From assembly GCA_014843695.1 (NCBI GenBank), contig CM026403.1:4402150-4466149 (forward strand): 64,000 bases of DNA, given 5' to 3'. How positions within the stretch are numbered: the stretch's first letter is position 1; each line of letters begins with the position of its first letter. Under the pieces are notes generated by a model, which saw only the letters and a program-made list of their open reading frames with translations, was not told the origin of the DNA and did no database searches. Positions 22,690 to 35,200 of the stretch are shown piece after piece. The DNA is from Archivesica marissinica. Lineage: Eukaryota > Mollusca > Bivalvia > Venerida > Vesicomyidae. The translations under genes were made by a program, and so were the position numbers.

Positions 22690-24755
22690 ATAACTGTCCC
22701 TATATAATCCTGTACCGTGGAAGATCAGTTCCTTTAACTACAATAACTGTCCCTATATAATCCTGTACCGTGGAAGATCAGTTCCTTTAACTACAATAAC
22801 TGTCCCTATATAATCCTGTACCATGGAAGATCAGTTCCTTTAACTACAATAACTGTCCCTATATAATCCTGTCTCGTGGAAGATCAGTTCCTTTAACTAC
22901 AATAACTGTCCCTATATAATCCTGTCCCATGGAAGATCAGTTCCTTTAGCTACAATAACTGTCCCTATATAATCCTGTCTCGTGGAAGATCAGTTCCTTT
23001 AGCTACAATAACTGTCCCTATATAATCCTGTCTCGTGGAAGATCAGTTCCTTTAACTACAATAACTGTCCCTATATAATCCTGTCTCGTGGAAGATCAGT
23101 TCCTTTAGCTACAATAACTGTCCCTATATAATCCTGTACCATGGACGATCAGTTCCTTTAACTGCAATAACTGTCCCTATATAATCCTGTCCCATGGAAG
23201 ACCAGTTCCTTTAACTGCAATAACTGTCCCTATATAATCCTGTACCATGGACGATCAGTTCCTTTAACTACAATAACTGTCCCTATATAATCCTGTACCA
23301 TGGAAGATCAGTTCCTTTAACTGCAATAACTGTCCCTATATAATCCTGTCTCGTGGAAGATCAGTTCCTTTAACTACAATAACTGTCCCTATATAATCCT
23401 GCACCGTGGAAGATCAGTTCCTTTAGCTACAATAACTGTCCCTATATAATCCTGTCTCGTGGAAGATCAGTTCCTTTAGCTACAATAACTGTCCCTATAT
23501 AATCCTGTCTCGTGGAAGATCAGTTCCTTTAGCTACAATAACTGTCCCTATATAATCCTGTCTCGTGGAAGATCAGTTCCTTTAACTACAATAACTGTCC
23601 CTATATAATCCTGTCTCGTGGAAGATCAGTTCCTTTAGCTACAATAACTGTCCCTATATAATCCTGTCTCGTGGAAGATCAGTTCCTTTAACTACAATAA
23701 CTATCCCTATATAATCCTGTCTCGTGGAAGATCAGTTCCTTTAGCTACAATAACTGTCCCTATATAATCCTGTACCATGGACGATCAGTTCCTTTAACTG
23801 CAATAACTGTCCCTATATAATCCTGTCCCATGGAAGACCAGTTCCTTTAACTGCAATAACTGTCCCTATATAATCCTGTACCATGGACGATCAGTTCCTT
23901 TAACTACAATAACTGTCCCTATATAATCCTGTACCATGGAAGATCAGTTCCTTTAACTGCAATAACTGTCCCTATATAATCCTGTCTCGTGGAAGATCAG
24001 TTCCTTTAACTGCAATAACTGTCCCTATATAATCCTGTACCATGGAAGATCAGTTCCTTTAGCTACAATAACTGTCCCTATATAATCCTGTCTCGTGGAA
24101 GATCAGTTCCTTTAACTACAATAACTGTCCCTATATAATTCTGTACCGTGGAAGATCAGTTCCTTTAACTACAATAACTGTCCCTATATAATCCTGCACC
24201 GTGGAAGATCAGTTCCTTTAACTGCAATAACTGTCCCTATATAATCCTGTACCATGGAAGACCAGTTCCTTTAACTACAATAACTGTCCCTATATAATCC
24301 TGTACCATGGAAGATCAGTTCCTTTAACTACAATAACTGTCCCTATATAATCCTGTACCATGGAAGATCAGTTCCTTTAACTACAATAACTGTCTCTATA
24401 TAATCCTGTACCATGGAAGACCAGTTCCTTTAACTGCAATAACTGTCCCTATATAATCCTGCACCGTGGAAGATCAGTTCCTTTAACTGCAATAACTGTC
24501 CCTATATAATCCTGTACCATGGAAGACCAGTTCCTTTAACTACAATAACTGTCCCTATATAATCCTGTACCATGGAAGATCAGTTCCTTTAACTACAATA
24601 ACTGTCCCTATATAATCCTGTACCATGGAAGATCAGTTCCTTTAACTACAATAACTGTCTCTATATAATCCTGTACCATGGAAGACCAGTTCCTTTAACT
24701 GCAATAACTGTCCCTATATAATCCTGCACCGTGGAAGATCAGTTCCTTTAACTGC
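22690..24755. repeat. 53 bp minisatellite, about 39 copies, with block duplications
   Basis: The unit is CAATAACTGTCCCTATATAA, TCCTGTACCGTGGAAGATCA, GTTCCTTTAACTA. Variants sit at TACCGTGG, TACCATGG, TCTCGTGG or CCCATGG, at GAAGATC, GACGATC or GAAGACC, and at TAACTAC, TAGCTAC or TAACTGC. Runs of variant types recur at spacings that are whole numbers of units (see findings). Confidence 0.97.
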
Positions 24756-24756
24756 A

Positions 24757-24905
24757 ACCACACAGCACCAGACTGAACACAGAACCAGACTGCACACAGC
24801 ACCAGACTGCACACAGCACCAGGCTACACACAGCACCAGACTGCACACAGAACCAGACTGCACACAGAACCAGGCTACACACAGCACCAGACTATACACA
24901 GCAAC
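24757..24905. repeat. About 17 bp minisatellite, 8 to 9 copies
   Basis: The unit is ACACAGCACCAGACTGC, with AGAACCAG and AGGCTAC variants. It directly follows the 53 bp array. Confidence 0.88.
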
Positions 24906-24929
24906 AGACTATGTAGATGACGAGCTTCT

Positions 24930-25026
24930 AACTTTTACTGTCCAACCACATGTTGCCTTTAGACCTACTAACAATAACATTTTACTGTCCAACCACATGT
25001 TGCCTTTAGACCTACTAACAATAACA
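24930..25026. repeat. About 48 bp direct duplication
   Basis: TTTTACTGTCCAACCACATG plus TTGCCTTTAGACCTACTAAC and AATAACA occur twice in tandem. Confidence 0.92.
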
Positions 25027-25166
25027 ATTATAGATTGATCATGTTAAGTAGCAGCCATAGACTAGGCTTCTGCTTACATAAGTTCATAATACTGTCAAGA
25101 ATGTTGCTCCAATCTGATTGGATAATCAACCATGTATATATTCTTTTATCTACCTTCTTGTTGGAC

Positions 25167-25275
25167 AGACGGATCTGTAGTCCAGTGGTAACACGCTGGA
25201 CTGGTAATCCAGGGATCGCAGTTTGATCCCCCGTCTTCGATGGGATGTTAAACCAAGGTCTCGTGTCGATCACAA
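25167..25275 (+). mobile_element. SINE-E, Thr-like tRNA head and first part of body
   Basis: The head GGATCTGTAGTCCAGTGGTA carries the A box, and the B box is AGTTTGATCC. The anticodon arm CTGGA/TCCAG encloses a 7 nt loop CTGGTAA, with T at position 33 and anticodon GGT, as in tRNA-Thr. The body continues GATGGGATGTTAAACCAAGG, TCTCGTGTCG, then gives way to the 36 bp array. The element is 3'-truncated or interrupted by the array. Confidence 0.85.
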
Positions 25276-28200
25276 TGTATTACAAGACTTAAAGTGTAGA
25301 TTGCCGGACCACAATGTATTACAAGTGTAGATTGCCTGATCACAATGTATTACAAGTGTAGATTGCCTGATCACAATGTATTACAAGTGTAGATTGCCTG
25401 ATCACAATGTATTACAAGTGTAGATTGCCTGGATATATAACAATGTATTACAAGTGTAGATTGCCTGGATATATAACAATGTATTACAAGTGTAGATTGC
25501 CTGGATATATAACAATGTATTACAAGTGTAGATTGCCTGGATATACCACACTGTGTTACAAGTGTAGATTGCCTGGATATATCACAATGTATTACAAGTG
25601 TAGATTGCCTGGATATATCACACTGTGTTACAAGTGTAGATTGCCTGGATATACCACACTGTATTACAAGTGTAGATTGCCTGGATATATAACAATGTAT
25701 TACAAGTGTAGATTGCCTGGATATATAACAATGTATTACAAGTGTAGATTGCCTGGATATATCACACTGTGTTACAAGTGTAGATTGCCTGGATATATCA
25801 CACTGTGTTACAAGTGTAGATTGCCTGATCACAATGTATTACAAGTGTAGATTGCCTGGATATATAACAATGTATTACAAGTGTAGATTGCCTGGATATA
25901 CCACAATGTATTACAAGTGTAGATTGCCTGATCACAATGTATTACAAGTGTAGATTGCCTGGATATATAACAATGTATTACAAGTGTAGATTGCCTGATC
26001 ACAATGTATTACAAGTGTAGATTGCCTGGATATATAACAATGTATTACAAGTGTAGATTGTCTGGATATACCACAATGTATTACACGTGTAGATTGCCTG
26101 GATATATAACAATGTATTACAAGTGTAGATTGCCTGGATATATCACAATGTATTACAAGTGTAGATTGCCTGATCACAATGTATTACAAGTGTAGATTGC
26201 CTGATCACAATGTATTACAAGTGTAGATTGCCTGGATATATCACAATGTATTACAAGTGTAGATTGCCTGATCACAATGTATTACAAGTGTAGATTGCCT
26301 GGATATATAACAATGTATTACAAGTGTAGATTGCCTGGATATATCACAATGTATTACAAGTGTAGATTGCCTGATCACAATGTATTACAAGTGCAGATTG
26401 CCTGGATATATCACAATGTATTACAAGTGTAGATTGCCTGGATATATCACAATGTATTACAAGTGTAGATTGCCTGGATATATCACAATGTATTACAAGT
26501 GTAGATTGCCTGGATATATCACAATGTATTACAAGTGTAGATTGCCTGGATATATCACAATGTATTACAAGTGTAGATTACCTGGATATATCACAATGTA
26601 TTACAAGTGTAGATTGCCTGGATATATCACAATGTATTACAAGTGTAGATTGCCTGGATATATCACAATGTATTACAAGTGTAGATTGCCTGGATATATC
26701 ACAATGTATTACAAGTGTAGATTGCCTGGGTATATCACAATGTATTACAAGTGTAGATTGCCTGGATATATAACAATGTATTACAAGTGTAGATTGCCGG
26801 GATATATCACAATGTACTACAAGTGTAGATTGCCTGGATATATCACAATGTACTACAAGTGTAGATTGCCTGGATATATCACAATGTATTACAAGTGTAG
26901 ATTGCCTGGATATATCACACTGTGTTACAAGTGTAGATTGCCTGGATATATCACAATGTACTACAAGTGTAGATTGCCTGGATATATTACAATGTACTAC
27001 AAGTGTAGATTGCCTGGATATATCACAATGTACTACAAGTGTAGATTGCCTGGATATATCACAATGTACTACAAGTGTAGATTGCCTGATCACAATGTAC
27101 TACAAGTGTAGATTGCCTGGATATATCACAATGTACTACAAGTGTAGATTGCCTGGATATATCACAATGTATTACAAGTGTAGATTGCCTGGATATATCA
27201 CAATGTATTACAAGTGTAGATTGCCTGGATATATAACAATGTATTACAAGTGTAGATTGCCTGGATATATCACAATGTATTACAAGTGTAGATTGCCTGG
27301 ATATATCACAATGTATTACAAGTGTAGATTGCCTGGATATATCACAATGTATTACAAGTGTAGATTGCCTGGATATATCACAATGTATTACAAGTGTAGA
27401 TTGCCTGATCACAATGTATTACAAGTGTAGATTGCCTGGATATATAACAATGTATTACAAGTGTAGATTGCCTGGATATACCACAATGTATTACAAGTGT
27501 AGATTGCCTGGATATACCACAATGTATTACAAGTGTAGATTGCCTGGATATACCACACTGTGTTACAAGTGTAGATTGCCTGGATATATAACAATGTATT
27601 ACAAGTGTAGATTGCCTGGATATATAACAATGTATTACAAGTGTAGATTGTCTGGATATACCACACTGTGTTACAAGTGTAGATTGCCTGGATATATAAC
27701 AATGTATTACAAGTGTAGATTGCTTGGATATATCACAATGTATTACAAGTGTAGATTGCCTGGATATATCACAATGTATTACAAGTGTAGATTGCCTGGA
27801 TATATCACAATGTATTACAAGTGTAGATTGCCTGGATATATCACAATGTATTACAAGTGTAGATTGCCTGGATATATAACAATGTATTACAAGTGTATAT
27901 TGCCTGGATATATCACAATGTATTACAAGTGTAGATTGCCTGGATATATCACACTGTGTTACAAGTGTAGATTGCCTGGATATACCACAATGTATTACAA
28001 GTGTAGATTGCCTGGATATACCACAATGTATTACAAGTGTAGATTGCCTGGATATACCACACTGTGTTACAAGTGTAGATTGCCTGGATATATAACAATG
28101 TATTACAAGTGTAGATTGCCTGGATATATCACACTGTGTTACAAGTGTAGATTGCCTGGATATATCACAATGTATTACAAGTGTAGATTACCTGGATATA

Positions 28201-28458
28201 CCACAATGTATTACAAGTGTAGATTGCCTGGATATATCACAATGTATTACAAGTGTAGATTGCCTGGATATATCACAATGTATTACAAGTGTAGATTACC
28301 TGGATATACCACAATGTATTACAAGTGTAGATTACCTGGATATACCACAATGTATTACAAGTGTAGATTACCTGGATATATCACAATGTATTACAAGTGT
28401 AGATTGTCTGGATATATAACAATGTATTACAAGTGTAGATTGCCTGGATATACATATT
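25276..28458. repeat. 36 bp minisatellite, about 90 copies
   Basis: The main unit is TATATCACAATGTATTACAA plus GTGTAGATTGCCTGGA. A 31 bp form (GCCTGATCACAATG) is scattered among the 36-mers, mostly before 27420. Other variants are TATAACAATG, CACTGTGTTAC and GTACTAC, the last clustered at 26810-27140. Both strands are open for up to 364 codons because 36 is a multiple of 3. There is no reason to treat these frames as genes. Confidence 0.97.
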
Positions 28459-28475
28459 GGCTAATACCTATACAA

Positions 28476-28716
28476 TTAACCCTTTCAACACCACAGACCT
28501 CTAAATAGGCTTACAAAAAGTGTAGATCCAGATGAGCCGGCTCATGACGAGCCGTCTCATCAGGATCTGCACTTTTTGCCAGTGATATGACTATTTTTAG
28601 ACATAATTACCCATTTTGATAAATGAACTTGTCCAAATGTGATTTTCTGATTCATTTATTGGTTTATGAATATCATGGACCAGTCCATGTGAGTTACTTG
28701 GTGTTGAATGGGTTAA
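28476..28716. mobile_element. MITE-4, TTAA-flanked, with a strong hairpin
   Basis: A 241 bp element between TTAA sites. Left end CCCTTTCAACACCA; right end, reversed, CCCATTCAACACCA. Near the left side AAAAAGTGTAGATCCAGATG plus AGCCGGCTCATGA is followed by CGAGCCGTCTCATCAGGATC plus TGCACTTTTT, forming a long imperfect hairpin. Non-coding. An inverted copy is at 30997-31238. Confidence 0.9.
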
Positions 28717-28744
28717 GAACCAATTATTTTATTACAAATTTTAT

Positions 28745-28965
28745 TTTGGCTATAGTGCAACACAACTTCTTTAAACCTCAAACTAATTCGGCTCTCGAAG
28801 CCTCGTTGGTGGAATCCTTCGTCTTTGGAGAGAAGAAGCACTGTGGATCTAAGTGCCGTGCATAAGTACACCATGCACCTCCACAGGTCTGACAGGACTT
28901 GTACTTACAACCTCTCAGCTATGAGACAGACACTGTAAACATTACACCATGGAGGCTACGCTTAT
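28745..28965 (-). mobile_element. SINE-C-like element, divergent
   Basis: On the minus strand there is a tRNA-like head (GTAGCCTCCATGGTGTAATG; B-box-like GAGGTTGTAAGTACAAGTCC). The body is similar to SINE-C in layout: CGGCACTTAGATCCACAGTG, CTTCTTCTCTCC, GGATTCCACCAACGAGGCTT and CGAGAGCCGAATTAG. It is older or a different subfamily. Confidence 0.65.
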
Positions 28966-29817
28966 GAACCAACCTGGCATCACATTTGCCAAATGATAGC
29001 AGATAAATGTCCTGATAACTGTGACTGACATGACAGTTATGGTTTTGGAATCTTGTAGTATCCCAATCAGACACTATAGATGCCCCCTACACATTCCTAC
29101 CTACCACAATGTGTTTGTATTATCCCACCTCTGAATCCTGCTTATTCTGCAATTCTTTGATAAACATTCTCTGGTTAGTCTAGTAACATTGTCTATTTAT
29201 TTAACAATCACACACTGAATCCATCAAGTTGTTTTGGTGGAAAAACGTTTTTGGTAAATCACAATTGATGGTTTAGTGGTGACCAAACAGTACTCCAGGC
29301 TCGTATGCAGTGGGCTTGCTATGGGTGCATATGCACCCCCTAAATCATCCCATTCTTGATGATAAATTAAATTAAATTTACAAATATTAAATTTCATAGA
29401 TCCACGTTATAAATATATATTACATACCGCGTAGTATTGCTACAAATTCAACCCACTATTGTCGCCAAGTTTTCTATCTATTTCAATAAGCACAATATAT
29501 ACTCAAGAAAATCAAAAGTGCCCTAGAGGCATTCAATAAGTGCTTAAAAAAGTCTTGGGGGGGGAAACCCCCTAACCCCACATCTACCCCTGAACAAAAT
29601 TACACACACCCCTATGAAAAATTGTGCGCATGGGCCTATATCTTGCTGAGAGTACAGGCCTGCAGTTCTGTCAACAATGTATAGTATATTACATGACTTA
29701 CCTCACCAGGAAAGCATGGCCTGTTGTCACTCATCCTGCCTGCAAATATAGAACAGCAGTATCATTGAAACCACCCGGAGACTGAACTGAGTTGCTGGAG
29801 ACATCAACCACAGCATG
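28966..29817. other. Unique stretch, possibly with one interspersed repeat
   Basis: Around 29285-29640 there is a G/C-run-containing segment (GGGTGCATATGCACCCCC, then GGGGGGGAAACCCCCTAACC and CACACCCCTATGAAAAATT). From general experience this looks like a repeat family present in many invertebrate genomes, but no second copy is in the window, so I leave it unclassified. Confidence 0.3.
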
Positions 29818-30453
29818 AACTACCCGAGTAACCACCGGTTAAACAGCACAGTGCAACGACTGCATGAGCTACCCCGAGTAACCGCCGGTTAAACAACGCA
29901 GTGCAACGACTGCATGAGCTACCCAGAGTAACCGCCGGTTAAACAACGCAATGCAACGACTGCATGAACTACCCAGAGTAACCGCCGGTTAAACAACGCA
30001 GTGCAACGACTGCATGAGCTACCCAGAGTAACCGCCGGTTAAACAACGCAGTGCAACGACTGCATGAACTACCCAGAGTAACCGCCGGTTAAACAACGCA
30101 GTGCAACGACTGCATGAGCTACCCAGAGTAACCGCCGGTTAAACAACGCAGTGCAACGACTGCATGAGCTACCCAGAGTAACCGCCGGTTAAACAACGCA
30201 GTGCAACGACTGCATGAACTACCCAGAGTAACCGCCGGTTAAACAACGCAGTGCAACGACTGCATGAGCTACCCAGAGTAACCGCCGGTTAAACAACGCA
30301 GTGCAACGACTGCATGAACTACCCAGAGTAACCGCCGGTTAAACAACGCAGTGCAACGACTGCATGAGCTACCCAGAGTAACCGCCGGTTAAACAACGCA
30401 GTGCAACGACTGCATGAGCTACCCAGAGTAACCGCCGGTTAAACAACGCAGTG
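29818..30453. repeat. 50 bp minisatellite, about 12.7 copies
   Basis: The unit is CTACCCAGAGTAACCGCCGG, TTAAACAACGCAGTGCAACG, ACTGCATGAG. Each unit has a small palindrome AACCGCCGGTT. The copies are nearly uniform apart from GAGCTACC or GAACTACC. Confidence 0.97.
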
Positions 30454-30552
30454 TTGATCAACTTGTTTTATTTTCAATGAATGTTACCAATTAATCCAAG
30501 AGCCAGAATGTAAGGGTTACTATATTTAAGTGACTCAGTTAAACAAAACAAA

Positions 30553-30799
30553 TTAACCCATTTCATTCTGGATACCATTCAAACAGTATTTGCAAAGAAC
30601 ATAGAGCCAGATCAGCTGCCATGGAACGTTCCGTCTGATCAGGCTCTATGCTGTTTGCTATTCAGATGATCTTGCTAAGACACTTGGCTATGTAGCAAAC
30701 AACATAGATCCTGATCAGCATGCAGCGTCACGCTGCGGCTGATCTGGATCTATGTTGTTTGCAAAAGCCTTTAAATGTATTCAGAATGAAATGGGTTAA
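30553..30799. mobile_element. MITE-2, second copy, TTAA-flanked
   Basis: Same length (247 bp) and ends as 14071-14317: TTAACCCATTTCATTCTGG on the left and CAGAATGAAATGGGTTAA on the right. The inner arms are conserved with a small number of substitutions. Non-coding. Confidence 0.92.
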
Positions 30800-30996
30800 C
30801 AGTCCCAGTTTCTTTGAAAGAGTGAACCCCTTCTTTGGGTCACATCAGACATAATAAATTAGACAAATATTCTTCATTTTGTTATTTGGTCAGTAATTTT
30901 TAGATCTCACGTGTTATATATAGGCCAATATATTTTATGGCCAATAAAAATAAATATATAAATTTTTGATTAAACAGAAAATGGTGTTTCATACCT

Positions 30997-31238
30997 TTAA
31001 CCCATTCAACACCAAGTAACTGACATAGACTGGTCCATGACATTTTTACACCAATTAAATTAATAAGAAAATTACATTTGGATCAGTTCATTTATCAAAA
31101 TGGGTAAATTATTTTCTAAAAATTGTAATATTACTTGCAAAAAGTGCAGATCCTGATGAGACGGCTCATCACGAGCCGGCTCATCTGGATCTACACTTTT
31201 TTGTAAGCCTATTTAGTCTGTGGTGTTGAAAGGGTTAA
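30997..31238. mobile_element. MITE-4, second copy, opposite orientation, TTAA-flanked
   Basis: Starts TTAACCCATTCAACACCA and ends GTGGTGTTGAAAGGGTTAA. It is the reverse of 28476-28716, with the same GATCCTGATGAGACGGCTCA / GAGCCGGCTCATCTGGATC hairpin now on the right. Non-coding. Confidence 0.92.
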
Positions 31239-32182
31239 TTGTCTCCATTTTGAAATGGATTAGGGTAAGTGGCCAAATATTAATGGTGGCCAGCGCTAGG
31301 TGACCAGAGAGAACCAGTTCCCTATATTTAGCATTCAATAATCGCTTACCGTTATACACTTGGACTGTGAAACTGCATCTGTTATTTTAGACAATTATTA
31401 CATCCCAACTCACTACAACATGCATAATCCGTCTAAGCTATCACAACTGTAAACAATGCTTTTCCAAAGTCTAATTGCATGTTGGCATTGTTAAAAAAAA
31501 CACATACAATGCAATAATCACAATGCAAGAATTTGTTCCACCAAAACAAACTGCTTTGGAATGTGCAAAGTTATTTTGTGGCTGTTACAATGAGAGGAAG
31601 TAGCAAACACAATCTCTATTGATTTCCTGCTGCTACTTGACAGCCCTATTATTCCCCCCAGACAAAAGTGCTTATAAAGGAGCTGAAAAGTCTGATGAAT
31701 GATTTAATGACAGCGCCGTAAGGAGAGATCTTATATATAGAATTATAATCTTAAGTTATTAAATATACTAATTGTTTTATATATTAAACATGCAAGGTCA
31801 TATGCAAGGTCACATGCAAGGTCAAAGAAAGAACATGCTGTTTCTGGTCCTCTGGCTAGTCCTAAATGTTTGGTCTGTCGGTTCCCAGCTGTGGAGGGGT
31901 TCAGGAATTAAGTTTATGTTTAGATTTATGTAGCTTCATATACTAATTTAATGCAATGACGAAATATTTTGGTGGTAACAGGATAAAGGAAAAAAATCAT
32001 TTAAGTTTCCTTGTGAAACCAGTAACTCCAAGAGTAGAAATATCTTGTGCTTTATAAACACTCTGCACACATAGTTCTGTAGGATTTAATTAAACCTTGA
32101 TAGGTAAGGTCAAGGGATTTACTGGTAATGTGTCTCCTGTCTACATTGTGGCTAAAACAATCAATTACCTGTAAATATCCCA
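31239..32182. other. No feature recognised
   Basis: About 940 bp of unique AT-rich sequence. A short triplication of ATGCAAGGTCA lies near 31790-31825. No convincing exon. Confidence 0.3.
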
Positions 32183-32235
32183 CCATAAGTCGACCTTTTC
32201 ACATCTAGAAATGTGATGAAAGTAATATCTCCACT
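32183..32235 (-). repeat. Left arm of an inverted repeat that encloses the 11 kb array
   Basis: 53 bp that match the reverse complement of 43394-43446 with 3 differences by my alignment. Key pieces are GTCGACC, CACATCTAGAAATGTGAT and AGTAATATCTCCACT. MITE-1 begins directly after it at its TTAA. Confidence 0.85.
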
Positions 32236-35200
32236 TAACCCTTTCCCTCATAGAAGCCAATACCAATACGACATTCATTGACAATGTAGTAGCCAAACCA
32301 ATGTTCATAAACCCTTTCCCTCATAGAAACACCTCTTGATGCTAATACCAATACGACATTCATTGACAATGTAGTAGCCAAACCAATGTTCATAAACCCT
32401 TTCTCTCATAGAAACACCTCTTGACGCCAATACCAATACGACATTCATTGACAATGTAGTAGCCAAACCAATGTTCATAAACCCTTTCTCTCATAGAAGC
32501 ACCTCTTGACGCCAATACCAATACGACATTCATTGACAATGTAGTAGCCACACCAATGTTCATAAACCCTTTCCCTCATAGAAGCACCTCTTGACGCCAA
32601 TACCAATACGACATTCATTGACAATGTAGTAGCCACACCAATGTTCATAAACCCTTTCCCTCATAGAAACACCTCTTGATGCCAATACCAATACCACATT
32701 CATTGACAATGTAGTAGTCAAACCAATGTTCATAAACCCTTTCTCTCATAGAAACACCTCTTGACGCCAATACCAATACGACATTCATTGACAATGTAGT
32801 AGTCAAACCAATGTTCATAAACCCTTTCTCTCATAGAAACACCTCTTGACGCCAATACCAATATGACATTCATTGACAATGTAGTAGTCAAACCAATGTT
32901 CATAAACCCTTTCTCTCATAGAAACACCTCTTGACGCCAATACCAATACGACATTCATTGACAATGTAGTAGTCAAACCAATGTTCATAAACCCTTTCTC
33001 TCATAGAAACACCTCTTGACGCCAATACCAATACGACATTCATTGACAATGTAGTAGTCAAACCAATGTTCATAAACCCTTTCTCTCATAGAAACACCTC
33101 TTGACGCCAATACCAATACGACATTCATTGACAATGTAGTAGCCAAACCAATGTTCATAAACCCTTTCTCTCATAGAAACACCTCTTGACACCAATACCA
33201 ATACGACATACATTGACAATGTAGTAGCCAAACCAATGTTCATAAACCCTTTCCCTCATAGAAGCACCTCTTGACGCCAATACCAATACGACATTCATTG
33301 ACAATGTAGTAGCCAAACCAATGTTCATAAACCCTTTCTCTCATAGAAACACCTCTTGACACCAATACCAATACAACATACATTGACAATGTAGTAGCCA
33401 AACCAATGTTCATAAACCCTTTCTCTCATAGAAACACCTCTTGACACCAATACCAATACGACATACATTGACAATGTAGTAGCCAAACCAATGTTCATAA
33501 ACCCTTTCCCTCATAGAAGCACCTCTTGACGCCAATACCAATACGACATTCATTGACAATGTAGTAGCCAAACAATGTTCATAAACCCTTTCTCTCATAG
33601 AAACACCTCTTGACGCCAATACCAATACGACATTCATTGACAATGTAGTAGCCAAACAATGTTCATAAACCCTTTCTCTCATAGAAACACCTCTTGACGC
33701 CAATACCAATACGACATACATTGACAATGTAGTAGCCAACCAATGTTCATAAACCCTTTCCCTCATAGAAGCACCTCTTGACGCCAATACCAATACGACA
33801 TACATTGACAATGTAGTAGCCACACCAATGTTCATAAACCCTTTCCCTCATAGAAGCACCTCTTGACGCCAATACCAATACGACATACATTGACAATGTA
33901 GTAGCCACACCAATGTTCATAAACCCTTTCCCTCATAGAAGCACCTCTTGACGCCAATACCAATACGACATACATTGACAATGTAGTAGCCAAACCAATG
34001 TTCATAAACCCTTTCCCTCATAGAAGCACCTCTTGACACCAATACCAATACGACATACATTGACAATGTAGTAGCCAAACCAATGTTCATAAACCCTTTC
34101 CCTCATAGAAGCACCTCTTGACACCAATACCAATACGACATTCATTGACAATGTAGTAGCCAAACCAATGTTCATAAACCCTTTCCCTCATAGAAGCACC
34201 TCTTGACACCAATACCAATACGACATACATTGACAATGTAGTAGCCAAACCAATGTTCATAAACCCTTTCCCTCATAGAAGCACCTCTTGACGCCAATAC
34301 CAATACGACATTCATTGACAATGTAGTAGCCAAACCAATGTTCATAAACCCTTTCCCTCATAGAAACACCTCTTGACACAACACCAATACGACATTCATT
34401 GACAATGTAGTAGCCAAACCAATGCTCATAACCCTTTCCCTCATAGAAGCACCTCTTGACACCAATACCAATACGACATTCATTGACAATGTAGTAGCCA
34501 AACCAATGTTCATAAACCCTTTCTCTCATAGAAACACCTCTTGACGCCAATACCAATACGACATTCATTGACAATGTAGTAGCCAAACCAATGTTCATAA
34601 ACCCTTTCCCTCATAGAAGCACCTCTTGACGCCAATACCAATACGACATTCATTGACAATGTAGTAGCCAAACCAATGTTCATAAACCCTTTCCCTCATA
34701 GAAGCACCTCTTGACGCCAATACCAATACGACATTCATTGACAATGTAGTAGCCACACCAATGTTCATAAACCCTTTCCCTCATAGAAGCACCTCTTGAC
34801 GCCAATACCAATACGACATTCATTGACAATGTAGTAGTCAAACCAATGTTCATAAACCCTTTCTCTCATAGAAACACCTCTTGACGCCAATACCAATACG
34901 ACATTCATTGACAATGTAGTAGTCAAACCAATGTTCATAAACCCTTTCCCTCATAGAAACACCTCTTGACGCCAATACCAATACGACATTCATTGACAAT
35001 GTAGTAGCCAAACCAATGTTCATAAACCCTTTCTCTCATAGAAACACCTCTTGACGCCAATACCAATACGACATTCATTGACAATGTAGTAGCCAAACCA
35101 ATGTTCATAAACCCTTTCTCTCATAGAAACACCTCTTGACGCCAATACCAATACGACATTCATTGACAATGTAGTAGCCAAACCAATGTTCATAAACCCT

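Noticed and set aside
25167..25240. Functional tRNA-Thr gene
   Set aside because: The anticodon arm is good, but the sequence runs directly into a SINE body also present at 58842, so it is a SINE head.
26380..28508. Long open frames (243 and 364 codons) of a 12-residue Tyr/Cys/Arg-rich repeat
   Set aside because: The 36 bp period is a multiple of 3, so any stop-free unit yields a long frame. The opposite strand is open as well, and there is no start context or non-repeat domain.
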